A stretch of 64,000 nt of DNA from Virgibacillus profundi (GCF_002287375.1 NZ_NPOA01000012.1:62001-126000); one strand, 5' to 3'. Shown: positions 9,975-24,631, counted from the first letter of the stretch. The notes: a model not told the origin generated them from the letters alone. Program-made: numbers and translations.

Positions 9975-11318
9975 TTGGAAAACATCGATGAATTATGGGT
10001 TGCAACACTAGAGAAAATCGAAGAAAAGATCAGCAAGCCAAGTTTTGAAACCTGGCTAAAAAATACAAAAGCCGAATCATTGAATAAAGATACTTTAGTT
10101 ATTTCTGCCCCAAATGAATTTGCAAGAGACTGGTTGGAAAATCAATATACAAATCTAATTTCAACTATTATTGAAGAAATTACCGGTACAAAGCTGGCAA
10201 CGAAATTTGTTATCCCTGAATCCAATACGGAAGCAGAAGACGTTAAGCCTGTACCTAAACCAAAGCCGAATCATGACAACAATGCTGTACCAAAATCATT
10301 GCTGAATTCAAAGTATACATTTGATACATTCGTGATTGGCGCTGGAAACCGTTTTGCACATGCTGCATCCTTAGCCGTTGCCGAAGCACCTGCAAAAGCA
10401 TATAATCCACTTTTTATTTATGGTGGAGTTGGACTTGGAAAAACACACTTAATGCATGCAATCGGTCATTATGTTCGTGAACATGATCCACAAGCAAAGG
10501 TTGTCTATCTAACATCCGAAAAATTTACGAATGAATTTATTAATGCAATCATGGATAATAAAACAATTAACTTTCGTAATAAATATCGAAATATAGATGT
10601 TTTATTAATAGATGATATTCAATTTATTGCTGGAAAAGAATCTACCCAGGAAGAATTTTTCCATACCTTTAATGCATTGCATGAAGAAAGTAAGCAGATT
10701 ATTATTTCAAGTGACCGTCCACCAAAGGAGATACCAACACTCGAGGATCGATTGCGTTCACGATTTGAATGGGGTTTGATTACTGATATTACACCACCGG
10801 ATCTGGAAACTAGAATTGCAATATTAACGAAAAAAGCAAAAGCTGAAGGACTGGATATTCCTAATGAAGTTATGCTTTACATTGCAAATCAAATCGATAC
10901 AAATATTAGGGAACTGGAAGGTGCATTGATACGGGTTGTTGCATATTCTTCTCTGGTAAACCAGGATATAGATGCATCTCTTGCTGCTGATGCTTTAAAG
11001 GATATTATTCCAAGCAGTAAGCCAAGGGTCATTACAATTCAGGGTATTCAGGAAATAGTTGGAGAAAAATATAATATTCGACTTGAAGATTTCATTGCAA
11101 AAAAACGAACCAAGTCAATCGCCTATCCAAGGCAAATTGCAATGTATCTATCAAGAGAAATGACTGATTTGTCGCTGCCTAAAATTGGTGAGGAATTTGG
11201 TGGTCGTGATCATACAACGGTTATTCATGCACACGATAAAATTGCCAAGCTGCTGGAAAACGACACTAATTTAAATAGAGAAATTGAGGAAATTAAAGAA
11301 CAACTGAAATCTATATAA
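9975..11318 (+). CDS. dnaA: Chromosomal replication initiator DnaA
   Basis: 447 residues, matching B. subtilis DnaA. Domain I ([22 protein letters not shown]) is followed by a short linker, AAA+ Walker A GGVGLGKT (150-157), Walker B LLIDDIQF (210-217) and a C-terminal box-binding domain with [11 protein letters not shown] near 410-420. The TTG at 9975 is taken as start because it yields the family N-terminus and sits 11 bases after AAAGGAG; an ATG at 9924 would add 17 non-conserved residues. Flanked by DnaA boxes on both sides. Confidence 0.98.
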   Translation: MENIDELWVATLEKIEEKISKPSFETWLKNTKAESLNKDTLVISAPNEFARDWLENQYTNLISTIIEEITGTKLATKFVIPESNTEAEDVKPVPKPKPNHDNNAVPKSLLNSKYTFDTFVIGAGNRFAHAASLAVAEAPAKAYNPLFIYGGVGLGKTHLMHAIGHYVREHDPQAKVVYLTSEKFTNEFINAIMDNKTINFRNKYRNIDVLLIDDIQFIAGKESTQEEFFHTFNALHEESKQIIISSDRPPKEIPTLEDRLRSRFEWGLITDITPPDLETRIAILTKKAKAEGLDIPNEVMLYIANQIDTNIRELEGALIRVVAYSSLVNQDIDASLAADALKDIIPSSKPRVITIQGIQEIVGEKYNIRLEDFIAKKRTKSIAYPRQIAMYLSREMTDLSLPKIGEEFGGRDHTTVIHAHDKIAKLLENDTNLNREIEEIKEQLKSI

Positions 11319-11411
11319 CCTATACACATGTGAATACTGTGTACGACGGTACAAACTTATGTACAGTTTATGCACATGTGTATAAACTCAAGTGAATTGA
11401 GGAAATTGCAC

Positions 11412-11480
11412 TTATCCACATAATCACAAGCCCTAGTACTATTATTACTGTATATTTAAATAAAAATAAATATAAAAGAA
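11412..11480 (+). other. oriC: oriC unwinding region: DnaA box, DnaA-trio-like run and AT-rich DUE
   Basis: Between dnaA and dnaN, a perfect TTATCCACA (11412-11420) is followed by TAGTACTATTATTACTG (11434-11450). This resembles the DnaA-trio repeats of B. subtilis that guide DnaA onto single strands. About 30 bp of almost pure A/T follow. The order box, trio, AT-rich DNA is that of the basal unwinding system. Function is inferred from this order. Confidence 0.85.
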
Positions 11481-11503
11481 CTTCCAATAGGAGGATTATT
11501 TCA

Positions 11504-12640
11504 ATGAAATTTATTATCCAGCGTGATCAGCTAATCTCAAGTGTTCAAGATGTAATGAAAGCAATCTCCTCTCGAACAGTTATTCCGATATTAACCGGGA
11601 TGAAAATCGAAGCAAAACAACATGGGATAACATTAACAGGAAGTGATTCAGATATTTCCATTGAATCGTATATCCCAGCTGAGGAAGATGGTAATGTTAA
11701 TATAGAGCAAATAGAAGAAGGAAGCATCGTACTGCAGGCTAAATATTTCCCTGATATTGTTCGTAAATTACCGGAAAAAACAGTAGAGATAGAGTCAGAT
11801 GAAAATTTAAAAGTAACTATTCGTTCAGGAAAAGCGGAATTTAATTTAAATGGCCAAGATGCTGAAGAATATCCACAGCTGCCTAAACTACAAACCGATG
11901 ATAGCTTTGAAATATCAACAGACTTATTAAAAAGCTTGATCAAACAAACTGTTTTCGCTGTTTCAACAATGGAAACAAGACCTATTTTAACAGGGGTAAA
12001 CCTGAAGCTTGCAGATAATACATTAACTTTTACAGCAACAGACAGTCATCGATTGGCATCCAGAAAAATACCTATAAATGATACCGATATAGAATTTCCA
12101 ACGATTGTTGTTCCAGGAAAAAGCTTAAATGAATTAAATAAAATTCTAGGTGAAACACAGGAACCTGTAGAAATTAATGTGACTAATAATCAGATTCTAT
12201 TCCGTACAAAACATCTGAATTTCCTATCCAGACTGCTTGATGGAAATTTTCCGGAAACGTCCCGTTTAATTCCTGATCAAAGCAAAACGACATTCCATGT
12301 GAAAACAAAAGAATTACAAAGTACGATTGATCGTGCATCCCTGCTTGCAAAGGAAGAACGTAATAATGTTGTCCGCTTAACTACAAAAGAAAATAACGTT
12401 GTAGAAATAACAAGTAATTCTCCTGAAGTTGGGACTGTTACAGAGGATATTACCGTTCAAATAATGGAGGGTGAAGAATTAAAAATTTCATTCAGCTCCA
12501 AATATATGATCGATGCATTAAAAGCAATTGAATATGATGACGTGAAAATAGATTTTACCGGTGCAATGCGCCCATTTATTATTCGACCGGTTGAAGATGA
12601 TTCGATTTTACAATTAATTCTTCCTGTCAGGACTTACTAA
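11504..12640 (+). CDS. dnaN: DNA polymerase III beta sliding clamp
   Basis: 378 residues with three clamp domains of about 120 residues each. The N-terminus MKFIIQRDQLISSVQDVMKA, the middle ATDSHRLASRKI and the C-terminal RPFIIRPVEDDSILQLILPVRTY segment are typical. The clamp is loaded by DnaX/HolA/HolB and tethers PolC and DnaE. The start has AGGAGG upstream. A terminator follows, so it may be expressed with dnaA but apart from yaaA-recF. Confidence 0.98.
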   Translation: MKFIIQRDQLISSVQDVMKAISSRTVIPILTGMKIEAKQHGITLTGSDSDISIESYIPAEEDGNVNIEQIEEGSIVLQAKYFPDIVRKLPEKTVEIESDENLKVTIRSGKAEFNLNGQDAEEYPQLPKLQTDDSFEISTDLLKSLIKQTVFAVSTMETRPILTGVNLKLADNTLTFTATDSHRLASRKIPINDTDIEFPTIVVPGKSLNELNKILGETQEPVEINVTNNQILFRTKHLNFLSRLLDGNFPETSRLIPDQSKTTFHVKTKELQSTIDRASLLAKEERNNVVRLTTKENNVVEITSNSPEVGTVTEDITVQIMEGEELKISFSSKYMIDALKAIEYDDVKIDFTGAMRPFIIRPVEDDSILQLILPVRTY

Positions 12641-12680
12641 ATAAAAAATAACAACAAAAAACAAATAAATAATACGGATA

Positions 12681-12710
12681 AAGCTCTTGTCAGATTAAGA
12701 TAAGAGCTTT
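12681..12710 (+). terminator. Terminator after dnaN
   Basis: AAGCTCTT and AAGAGCTT form a stem followed by TTATACGTTT, 40 bases after the dnaN stop. The U tract is short, so termination may be partial. Confidence 0.65.
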
Positions 12711-12868
12711 TATACGTTTAAAAAGCAATTTAAAGCGCAAATAGGCGTATTTCTTCTGTTCCTTAGGGTAAACCTTTCTTTAAAGGGAAAACTTTAGTAA
12801 GATAGGTGTAGAAGACTTTTAATGGATAATACGTTTAAAAGGTAAATAAATAGGAATCGGTGATAAAA

Positions 12869-13090
12869 ATGCATGAGCAAATTGAAATAAATACGGAATT
12901 TATTACATTAGGCCAATTTATTAAGCTTGCAAACATCCTGGAGTCCGGTGGTATGGTAAAAGCATTTTTGCAGGATGAAGGTGCTTTAGTAAATGGTGAA
13001 AAAGACCATCGCCGTGGAAGGAAGCTTTACAAGGGTGATGTTGTAGAAATTGAGGGCGCCGGATCGTTTATAGTTACAAAAGAGGAATAA
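12869..13090 (+). CDS. yaaA: S4-domain RNA-binding protein YaaA (RlbA)
   Basis: 73 residues. It is an S4-like fold with the sequence [42 protein letters not shown] and a short tail. The family sits between dnaN and recF in Bacillus and has been linked to ribosome or RNA binding. The ATG at 12869, five bases after GGTGA, is preferred over a GTG at 12860 because it matches family length. It is two bases from recF, so the two are surely co-transcribed. Confidence 0.92.
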   Translation: MHEQIEINTEFITLGQFIKLANILESGGMVKAFLQDEGALVNGEKDHRRGRKLYKGDVVEIEGAGSFIVTKEE

Positions 13091-13092
13091 CC

Positions 13093-14205
13093 ATGCATAT
13101 TCAACAATTGCAATTAAAAAATTATCGTAATTACCAAAATATGGAAATATCATTTGATGATAAAGTGAACGTCATTATTGGAGAAAATGCCCAGGGAAAA
13201 ACAAATCTGATGGAAGCCATCTATGTATTGGCATTTACGAAGTCCCACCGTACGCCAAGGGAAAAAGAACTTATACAATGGGAGAAAGAATATGCTAAAA
13301 TAGAAGGTATGATTACTAAACGAAAGCAGTCTTTTCCACTTGAAATTATTATTTCTTCAAAAGGGAAAAAGGCAAAATTAAATCGACTAGAGCAAAAACG
13401 TTTAAGTGATTATATTGGTGCATTGAATGTCGTAATGTTTGCCCCTGAAGATTTAACTTTGGTAAAGGGGCCGCCACAAATCCGCAGACGTTTTATCGAT
13501 ATGGAGCTGGGACAAATCCAACCTAGGTACATCTATCATCTGGGACAGTATCAAAAAGTACTGAAACAACGAAATCATTTATTGAAATTGATGCAACGCG
13601 GAAAGACCAGTGATAAAACGATGTTGCAGGTGTTAACGGATCAATTGGTAGAACATGCCGCAACTTTACTTGAAAGGCGGTTTGTTTTTTTAGATTTATT
13701 ACGGAAATGGGCAGGTCCAATTCATCACCAGATCAGTCGTAATCTGGAAACACTTGAAATAAGATATAGCCCAACAATAGAAGTATCAGAAGAGGCAAAT
13801 AAGGAAAAAATAGAAACAATCTATTTAAATAAATTTCAGGAAATACGGGAAAAGGAAATTGACCGTGGAACGACTTTAATTGGTCCACATCGTGATGATC
13901 TTATTTTCCATGTAAATAATAAAGATGTACAGACCTATGGATCACAGGGTCAGCAGCGAACGACTGCTTTGTCTGTAAAACTGGCAGAAATAGACCTTAT
14001 TTTCAATGAGGTAGGTGAATATCCCATTTTACTCCTTGATGATGTATTAAGTGAGCTAGATGATTTCAGGCAGTCTCATTTATTAAATACAATCCAGGGA
14101 AAAGTACAAACCTTTGTATCCACCACAAGTGTTGATGGAATTAATCATGAAACACTAAGAAAAGCTGAACTGTTTCAAGTCAAAGATGGTCATATAGATA
14201 CATAA
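13093..14205 (+). CDS. recF: DNA replication and repair protein RecF
   Basis: 370 residues. The N-terminal SMC-like fold has Walker [10 protein letters not shown] (30-38). The ABC signature is in [18 protein letters not shown], and Walker B with D-loop is [12 protein letters not shown]. RecF binds gapped DNA with RecR and RecO and promotes RecA loading at stalled forks. It lies immediately after yaaA and before remB in the conserved order. Confidence 0.97.
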   Translation: MHIQQLQLKNYRNYQNMEISFDDKVNVIIGENAQGKTNLMEAIYVLAFTKSHRTPREKELIQWEKEYAKIEGMITKRKQSFPLEIIISSKGKKAKLNRLEQKRLSDYIGALNVVMFAPEDLTLVKGPPQIRRRFIDMELGQIQPRYIYHLGQYQKVLKQRNHLLKLMQRGKTSDKTMLQVLTDQLVEHAATLLERRFVFLDLLRKWAGPIHHQISRNLETLEIRYSPTIEVSEEANKEKIETIYLNKFQEIREKEIDRGTTLIGPHRDDLIFHVNNKDVQTYGSQGQQRTTALSVKLAEIDLIFNEVGEYPILLLDDVLSELDDFRQSHLLNTIQGKVQTFVSTTSVDGINHETLRKAELFQVKDGHIDT

Positions 14206-14221
14206 TTTTTGGGGGGATACA

Positions 14222-16440
<2,219 letters not shown>

Positions 16441-16564
16441 TACGAAGCAGGAAGTCAGGGAAACGATTGAAATCAGCTAATTGTACTGATTAAAATCTGG
16501 GATCTGATTTCTGACGTCTGGGAAAACATTAGACTTGTTTTCTTAAGTGGGAGGTAAGAATGGT

Positions 16565-19105
16565 ATGGCGGAGGAAAATCGTAAAAATGTTCAGGAAATA
16601 AATATAAGTAATGAAATGCGTACATCATTCCTTGACTATGCAATGAGTGTTATTGTTTCAAGGGCACTGCCGGATGTACGTGATGGTATGAAACCAGTAC
16701 ACCGGAGAATTCTGTATGCAATGAATGATTTAGGGATGCACTCAGATAAAGCACATAAGAAATCAGCACGTATTGTAGGTGAAGTTATCGGTAAGTATCA
16801 TCCACATGGTGATTCAGCGGTATACGAGACAATGGTACGTATGGCTCAAAACTTCAGTTATCGTTATATGCTTGTAGATGGTCATGGTAACTTTGGATCT
16901 GTCGATGGTGACCCTGCAGCAGCTATGCGTTATACGGAAGCAAGAATGTCCAAAATTTCAATGGAGGTTGTCCGTGATCTTAATAAAGACACGGTTGATT
17001 TTACGGATAATTATGATGGGTCTGAACGCGAGCCGGTAGTTTTCCCTGCCCGTTTTCCAAACCTGATTGTAAATGGAACATCAGGGATTGCGGTTGGGAT
17101 GGCAACAAATATCCCTCCACATAATTTAGGTGAAACAATTGATGCTGTTTTGGCTATCAGCAGGGATCCCGATATTACTATTGAAGAGTTGATGGAAGAA
17201 TATATTCATGGCCCGGATTTCCCAACGTCAGGAATAATATTAGGCAGAAGTGGTATCCGTAAAGCATATGAAACGGGCAAAGGCTCCATTACGATACGTG
17301 CGAAAGTAAATATTGAGGAACATGAAAATGGTAAATCCACTATCATTGTTACCGAACTGCCGTATCAGGTGAATAAGGCTAAATTAGTTGAGAAAATAGC
17401 TGAACTTGTCCGTGATAAACGAATTGAGGGAATCACCGATTTACGTGATGAATCCGATCGTGACGGTATGCGTGTCGTTATGGAGCTACGTCGTGATGTG
17501 AATGCCAACGTTATTTTAAATAATTTGTATAAACATACAGCATTACAAACCACTTTTGGTGTGAATATGTTAGCACTTGTTAATGGTGAGCCAAAGGTTT
17601 TAACAATAAAACAATGCTTGGAACATTACTTAGAACATCAAAAAGTAATTATAAAACGCCGTACTGCCTTTGAATTACGTAAAGCAGAGGCACGTGCACA
17701 TATATTAGAGGGCTTGCGTATCGCTTTGGACCATTTAGATGAAGTAATTTCGCTCATTCGTAATTCGAAAACAACGGATATTGCACGTAATGGTTTGATT
17801 GAGCGTTTTAACCTTTCTGAAAAACAAGCACAGGCTATTTTAGATATGCGTCTGCAACGATTAACTGGCCTGGAACGTGAAAAGATTGAAAACGAATATA
17901 ATGAGTTAATGGAGCTTATCGCTGAATTAAAAGCTATTTTAGCAGATGAAGAAAAAGTATTGGAAATTATTCGTGAGGAACTTACTGAAATTAAAGCTAA
18001 GTTTAATGATGAACGCCGTACAGAAATTGCTATTGGTGGAGCGGACTTTTTCGAGGATGAGGATTTAATTCCTGTAGAAAATATTGTCATTACCCTTACA
18101 CATCAAGGCTATATTAAACGTCTGCCGTCATCGACATATCGTACACAAAAACGAGGTGGCCGTGGTATTCAGGGAATGGGTACAAATGAAGATGACTTTG
18201 TGGAGCATCTCGTATCCACCTCGACACATGATACGGTGCTTTTCTTTACGAATAAAGGAAAGGTATATAAAGCAAGAGGATTTGAAATACCTGAATTTAG
18301 CCGAACTGCAAAAGGAATTCCCCTTGTTAACCTATTGCAGGTGGAAAAAGGCGAGTGGGTTAATGCGGTTATTTCTGTAAGTGAATATAGAGAAGATGCA
18401 TATTTATTCTTTACAACTAAATTTGGAATTACCAAACGAACTACATTATCGCAATATGCAAACATCCGTAAAGGTGGATTAATTGCTGTTGGTCTTCGGG
18501 ATGAGGATGAACTCATATCTGTTCGATTAACCGATGGTACCAAGGATATGATGATTGCAACGAAAAATGGATATCTCATTCGATTTGAAGAAACCCAAAT
18601 AAGATCAATGGGAAGAACCGCTGCAGGAGTAAAAGGGATTTCATTACGCGGTGAAGATGAAGTTGTTTCGATGGAAATTTTAGAAGAGGATTCCAATATC
18701 CTTCATGTTACAAATAAAGGCTATGGAAAACAAACACCGGAAGCAGAATACAGAATAACTAACCGTGGTGGTAAAGGTATTTTCACCTGTAAGTTATCTG
18801 ATAAAACCGGCAATGTTGTTGCAGTTAAAGCTGTTTCAGGAACTGAGGATTTAATGCTTATAACAGTAGCTGGAGTATTGATTCGAATTCCGGTAGGGGA
18901 TATTTCGGAAACTGGCCGTAATACTATGGGAGTACGTCTCATTCGCCTACAGGATGCAGAAGAAGTTGCAACCGTTGCGAAAATTGAGCAGGATGAAGAA
19001 GAAGCTGAAGCAATAGAAGGAAATGAAGAGTCTGTAGAAGAAGCAGAAACACAGACAGAGGATAAAACAAAAGAAGATGATCCAGACGAAACAAGTGAAG
19101 AATAA
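16565..19105 (+). CDS. gyrA: DNA gyrase subunit A
   Basis: 846 residues. The breakage-reunion domain carries the active-site Tyr123 in [11 protein letters not shown]. The quinolone-resistance region reads [12 protein letters not shown] with the susceptible-type Ser84 and Glu88. Six C-terminal beta-pinwheel blades follow, one with the GyrA box [10 protein letters not shown], and then a very acidic tail of about 40 residues. The ATG at 16565 follows GGGAGGT and gives the family N-terminus; a GTG at 16547 overlaps the ribosome site. The 124-bp gyrB-gyrA gap contains a dyad (GAAATCAG at 16469, CTGATTTC at 16504). Confidence 0.98.
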   Translation: MAEENRKNVQEINISNEMRTSFLDYAMSVIVSRALPDVRDGMKPVHRRILYAMNDLGMHSDKAHKKSARIVGEVIGKYHPHGDSAVYETMVRMAQNFSYRYMLVDGHGNFGSVDGDPAAAMRYTEARMSKISMEVVRDLNKDTVDFTDNYDGSEREPVVFPARFPNLIVNGTSGIAVGMATNIPPHNLGETIDAVLAISRDPDITIEELMEEYIHGPDFPTSGIILGRSGIRKAYETGKGSITIRAKVNIEEHENGKSTIIVTELPYQVNKAKLVEKIAELVRDKRIEGITDLRDESDRDGMRVVMELRRDVNANVILNNLYKHTALQTTFGVNMLALVNGEPKVLTIKQCLEHYLEHQKVIIKRRTAFELRKAEARAHILEGLRIALDHLDEVISLIRNSKTTDIARNGLIERFNLSEKQAQAILDMRLQRLTGLEREKIENEYNELMELIAELKAILADEEKVLEIIREELTEIKAKFNDERRTEIAIGGADFFEDEDLIPVENIVITLTHQGYIKRLPSSTYRTQKRGGRGIQGMGTNEDDFVEHLVSTSTHDTVLFFTNKGKVYKARGFEIPEFSRTAKGIPLVNLLQVEKGEWVNAVISVSEYREDAYLFFTTKFGITKRTTLSQYANIRKGGLIAVGLRDEDELISVRLTDGTKDMMIATKNGYLIRFEETQIRSMGRTAAGVKGISLRGEDEVVSMEILEEDSNILHVTNKGYGKQTPEAEYRITNRGGKGIFTCKLSDKTGNVVAVKAVSGTEDLMLITVAGVLIRIPVGDISETGRNTMGVRLIRLQDAEEVATVAKIEQDEEEAEAIEGNEESVEEAETQTEDKTKEDDPDETSEE

Positions 19106-19121
19106 TAAGAAATAAACAGAT

Positions 19122-19147
19122 AAGGTGACTTAAATAAAGTCACCTTA
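19122..19147 (+). terminator. Terminator after gyrA
   Basis: The stem AAGGTGACTT / AAGTCACCTT with a six-base loop, followed by ATTTCT, lies 17 bases after gyrA. It separates gyrA from the HD-GYP gene, although the weak U tract allows read-through. Confidence 0.75.
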
Positions 19148-19180
19148 TTTCTAACTATACTCGCCTAAGGGGGGAGTCAT

Positions 19181-20284
19181 ATGCGGGTAGCTCCATCACA
19201 GGTCATTCCAGGGTGTGTATTATTAAATGACGTAAAAGGGAAAAGCAACAGGTCAATCATACCTAAAAATACTGTTTTAACAGAAGAACATATTACGATT
19301 TTGCAAAAGTTTCTAATCGAGTCAGTAGATGTATCATCAAAGCTGGCTGAAGGTGAACCTTTCAAACCCAAATCCGTTCAGAAAACAAAGGAAAATCAGG
19401 AATGGGTTAAACAAAAAAAAGAGAAAAGCACAAATGAATTATTTATAGATCATTATCAAAGTGTTGTTACGGCTTATGGTGAATTCTTCGAAAAATGGCA
19501 AAATGGTATGGCGATAGATATGCCAAAAGTACGCAAGGTGCTAATTCCGCTTTTGGAGCGCATAAATGAGATAGGTGCTGCGATTTTTTCATTGAACTAT
19601 AATACAACAAAAGAAGCGTATTTTATCCATCATAGTGTTTCTGTTGCCCTTCTTAGTGCATACATAGGAAAGCAAATGGGTTATTCAAAAGGAGAATGGC
19701 TTCAGATTGGATTGGCTGGGTTTTTAAGTGATAGTGGGATGGCAAAAATCGCCCCAAATATCTTTAGGAAAAGCAGCCCTTTAACTTTAGAAGAAAAAGA
19801 CGAGATAAAGAAGCATCCAACCTATACCTATCGTCTCGTGGAAAACATTTCAACCGTAACACAAGCAGTTAAACTAGCTGTTCTCCAGCACCATGAGCGA
19901 ATAGATGGCAGCGGCTATCCACTTGGGCTTTCAGAGAACAAAATTCATATGTATGCACGTATTGTAGCTGTATGTGATATGTATCATGCAATGACAAGTG
20001 AACGTTTTTATAGTGAAAGGCAATCACCTTTCAAGGTCATAGAAGAACTGAATAAAGAACAATTTACCAAGCTTGACCCTAAGGTTGTGAATGTATTTAT
20101 TAATTCTTTGGTTCATTTCTCTATTGGTACAAAAGTAAGGTTATCTAATAATCAATTTGGAGAAATTGTATTTATCGATGCTAATAAACCAACAAAACCA
20201 ATGATTAGAATAGCAGATAGTGGAGAGATTATTGCCCTGCAAAATAATTCTGCATTACATATTGATGAAGTAATAGGGGGCTAG
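19181..20284 (+). CDS. HD-GYP domain protein with altered HD motif
   Basis: 367 residues. The N-terminal about 90 residues resemble the DUF3391-like leader of HD-GYP proteins. The phosphodiesterase-type domain (about 140-310) has HHSVSVALL, KHP, HHERIDGSGYP and ARIVAVCDMYHAMTSERFY. The usual LHDIGK is replaced by LSDSGM, so the first metal histidine is a serine. A small beta-rich tail (GTKVRLSNNQFGEIV) follows. Typical HD-GYP enzymes hydrolyse cyclic di-GMP; whether this one is active is doubtful. It follows gyrA and converges on yaaC with eight bases between stops. Confidence 0.85.
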   Translation: MRVAPSQVIPGCVLLNDVKGKSNRSIIPKNTVLTEEHITILQKFLIESVDVSSKLAEGEPFKPKSVQKTKENQEWVKQKKEKSTNELFIDHYQSVVTAYGEFFEKWQNGMAIDMPKVRKVLIPLLERINEIGAAIFSLNYNTTKEAYFIHHSVSVALLSAYIGKQMGYSKGEWLQIGLAGFLSDSGMAKIAPNIFRKSSPLTLEEKDEIKKHPTYTYRLVENISTVTQAVKLAVLQHHERIDGSGYPLGLSENKIHMYARIVAVCDMYHAMTSERFYSERQSPFKVIEELNKEQFTKLDPKVVNVFINSLVHFSIGTKVRLSNNQFGEIVFIDANKPTKPMIRIADSGEIIALQNNSALHIDEVIGG

Positions 20285-20291
20285 CTTATAG

Positions 20292-21248
20292 CTAGTTCCT
20301 CTCACTATATTGATGATACAATTTGTTCCCAAGCAATATTGGTATTTTTTCAGATGTCAGCTGCAAAAAATATCGGATAAATGGATAATCCAGATCAGAT
20401 TTCGTAACTAATAAGTCTCCCCACCACTCTGTTTCATAGCGACATAGCATACTTAAATTATATAAAAGCAAATAGTGTACCATCACTTCAGAAATTGGTA
20501 TAAAGTGATTTCTTTTTTTGGGAAAATATATTTTTTGACTGGATTGATGAATGAAAAATGGGCCGTTTGTATAGTTAAGCGGATGACTTAATTCCATTCG
20601 TATCATTTCCTCGTCACTATCGGTATATTTAATTGTTGGAAGATGTACCTTCATTCGTTGGATAAATGCCGTAGCTGTTAAATGATAGCTGTCTAAAAGC
20701 AGGGCTGGAAATTCTAAAAGAGGTGAACCAACTCGACCAACATTAAGCATCATTTCCTGATTATGTAATTTAAATAAGTCATCCATTTCAGGTATTAATG
20801 CAAATAGATCTGCCATTTTTATCTTTTCAAAGGGGGATTTTTTTGTAGAAAACAGATATTCCATGGAGTAAGGAAATAATCCATTATGCTGTACCTTTAC
20901 CTCATCATCTAAAAAGGAGTACTGTTTCTTTTTCTTTTTGCGTGACGTGGCTCCATGTGCCAGTAAAGTGGTCGATTCCGGATAGTTGGGACGTTTTGTT
21001 AATAAACATGCTTTTAGTAAATGCACCATGCCATAGAAAAATAAAACAGGCTGTACTGCCATATCAAGTTTTTTTCCATCCTCATAAAATTTATTTCCAT
21101 GGTCAAGATAATACATAAAAGCATTGCAGTTTTCATAGCTTTTAGCTTCTGCATCAATATTTTCCATATTTTTATAACAATGCAGTAAGTATTGTTGTGC
21201 AGTTTGCTGGGAGTTTAAGTACGTATAAAATGTTTCTATTTTTTTCAT
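20292..21248 (-). CDS. yaaC: YaaC family protein, function unknown
   Basis: 318 residues, soluble and without signal or membrane segments, matching YaaC, which occupies the same minus-strand place between gyrA and guaB in B. subtilis. It is rich in aromatic residues (for example the segment YLLHCYKNMENIDAEAKSYE) and has a lysine run (RKKKKKQ) near residue 105. No catalytic motif is visible. The start has AGGTGAAT upstream. The family function is not established. Confidence 0.85.
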   Translation of the reverse strand: MKKIETFYTYLNSQQTAQQYLLHCYKNMENIDAEAKSYENCNAFMYYLDHGNKFYEDGKKLDMAVQPVLFFYGMVHLLKACLLTKRPNYPESTTLLAHGATSRKKKKKQYSFLDDEVKVQHNGLFPYSMEYLFSTKKSPFEKIKMADLFALIPEMDDLFKLHNQEMMLNVGRVGSPLLEFPALLLDSYHLTATAFIQRMKVHLPTIKYTDSDEEMIRMELSHPLNYTNGPFFIHQSSQKIYFPKKRNHFIPISEVMVHYLLLYNLSMLCRYETEWWGDLLVTKSDLDYPFIRYFLQLTSEKIPILLGNKLYHQYSERN

Positions 21249-21316
21249 ATAAATTCACCTCATAACTGTTAAAATATTTTGAATCTATTTATTTTTAAGC
21301 TTACAATAATCTCTGG

Positions 21317-21345
21317 TTGAAAAAGCACGATTGTTGGCGTATTGT
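21317..21345 (+). promoter_or_regulatory. Candidate guaB promoter
   Basis: TTGAAA (21317-21322), a 17-base spacer and TATTGT (21340-21345) form a sigma-A-like promoter about 200 bases before guaB. It implies a long 5' leader. Other AT-rich hexamers nearby could serve instead. Confidence 0.45.
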
Positions 21346-21410
21346 ATATAAAAATAGAATTACTTATATAGTTTAAACGAATAATACAATTAGCATACAT
21401 GGAAGTAAGA

Positions 21411-23017
<1,607 letters not shown>

Positions 23018-23036
23018 TTCCTATTTACTAATCTTT

Positions 23037-23153
23037 TTTAGAAAACTTGGCGTTCGTTAAAGGGATTCTTAAAAGCGTATTTTGCTTTTTTAGAAACCCT
23101 TATACTCTGGAGTGCAAGCCTTAGGTGGCGAAAGCCTTAGTTACACTTATACT
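23037..23153. repeat. Small palindromic repeat, long form (copy 2)
   Basis: Same ends as the 3209-3268 element (TTTAGAAAACTTGGC and AAGCCTTAGTTACACTTATACT-like). The loop is replaced by about 60 extra bases that themselves form a long hairpin (AAGGGATTCTTAAAAGC with GCTTTTTTAGAAACCCTT). It begins 20 bases after the guaB stop and may act as its terminator. The nested structure suggests insertion of one hairpin element into another, or a longer parental form. Confidence 0.7.
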
Positions 23154-23293
23154 ATCAGTGAAAAAATAGATGGGGGTCTATTCTCCATCTATTTTTTTGT
23201 TTTTTTCTATGGTAAAATAATAAAGATGCATTACAATAACAAATAAAATGCAGAACATACAGGGGTCAAAATACAAAATGGAGGTACGGGAAG

Positions 23294-24631
23294 TTGAAAC
23301 ATTATATAAAGAAAAGTTTTGCGCTTTTACTGGTAAGTATAATAATAATGATGTCGATAATTGCACAGCCATTTTCCATACAGGCTGCAGAGTCACTCGA
23401 TTTAAATGCTGAATCAGCTATTTTAGTTGATGGAGGAACAGGTAAGGTTTTATATGCAAAAAACCCGGATGTTGCTTTGCCCCCAGCCAGTATGACTAAA
23501 ATGATGACTGAATATCTTGTCCTGGAAGCAATTAATACAGGGGAGATCAGTTGGGATACAACAACCCAAATCAGTGATTATCCTTTTAGTATTTCTGCAA
23601 ACCCTTCATTTTCAGGAGTAGGATTAACACAAAATAAGGAATATACTGTTCGGGAGTTATATGAAGCAATGGCAATTTTCTCAGATAATGCGACAACCAT
23701 TGCATTAGCTGAACTAATTGCAGGTTCTGAAGGTGAATTTGTAAAATTAATGAATCAAAAAGCGGAGGAAATGAATCTCCCTGAATATAAATTTGTGAAT
23801 ACTACTGGTTTGGATAACGAGTCACTAGGTGACAATCGCCCAGAAGGGACAGATCCTACTGGCAGTAACCTGTTATCTGCAAAATCAGCTGCTTTACTTG
23901 CCTACCATTTAGTAAATGATTTTCCTGAGGCATTGGAAATCTCTAGCCAAACGGAAGTGGAATTTGAAGGATATACGATAGAAAATCTAAACTGGATGCT
24001 TCCACATGAAGCTACATTCCTGCAACAATTCCATTATGAAGGTATGGATGGATTAAAGACCGGTAATACCGAGCTTGCAGGTTATACGTTTACAGGGACA
24101 GCAGAACGTGATGGAAAACGACTGATATCAGTCGTAATGAAAACGGCAAGCAAAGAGGAACGTTTTCAGGAAACCAAAAAATTAATGGATTATGGTTTTA
24201 ATAATTTTGAAAAACAAGAGCTATTTCCTGCTGGTCATCAAGTAGAGGATGAATCTGTCATTGATGTTGCGAAAGGAAAAGAGGATACCGTCGATGTATC
24301 ACTAAAAGAAGCAATTTCGATTCCGATTAAACCGGAAGATGCTGAAGCTTATCGCATTAAATATTCAATTGATGAAGAAAAACTAAATGCTGATGGAAAG
24401 TTAACAGCCCCGATTGAAAAAGGAGAAAAGATTGGTACCGCTGAACTTATTTTCGAAGGTGAAAATAATTATGGTTATATTTTCTCTGATAAAAATCAAA
24501 CAGTAGATTTGGTTACTAATGATGTAGTAGAAAAATCGAACTGGTTTATGCTTACATTAGGAGCTATCGGTGACTTTTTTGCCAACTTATTTACTACTTC
24601 AGTCGATTGGATTAAAGGTTTATTTAGTTAG
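23294..24631 (+). CDS. dacA: D-alanyl-D-alanine carboxypeptidase DacA (PBP5)
   Basis: 445 residues from a TTG start after GGAGG. A signal peptide ends at about IQAA (31-32). The three penicillin-binding motifs are SMTK (66-69), SDN in IFSDNATT and KTG in DGLKTGNTE. A PBP5 C-terminal beta domain and a terminal amphipathic helix (WFMLTLGAIGDFFANLF) for membrane attachment follow. It trims the terminal D-Ala of peptidoglycan stem peptides. It follows guaB as in B. subtilis. Confidence 0.97.
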   Translation: MKHYIKKSFALLLVSIIIMMSIIAQPFSIQAAESLDLNAESAILVDGGTGKVLYAKNPDVALPPASMTKMMTEYLVLEAINTGEISWDTTTQISDYPFSISANPSFSGVGLTQNKEYTVRELYEAMAIFSDNATTIALAELIAGSEGEFVKLMNQKAEEMNLPEYKFVNTTGLDNESLGDNRPEGTDPTGSNLLSAKSAALLAYHLVNDFPEALEISSQTEVEFEGYTIENLNWMLPHEATFLQQFHYEGMDGLKTGNTELAGYTFTGTAERDGKRLISVVMKTASKEERFQETKKLMDYGFNNFEKQELFPAGHQVEDESVIDVAKGKEDTVDVSLKEAISIPIKPEDAEAYRIKYSIDEEKLNADGKLTAPIEKGEKIGTAELIFEGENNYGYIFSDKNQTVDLVTNDVVEKSNWFMLTLGAIGDFFANLFTTSVDWIKGLFS

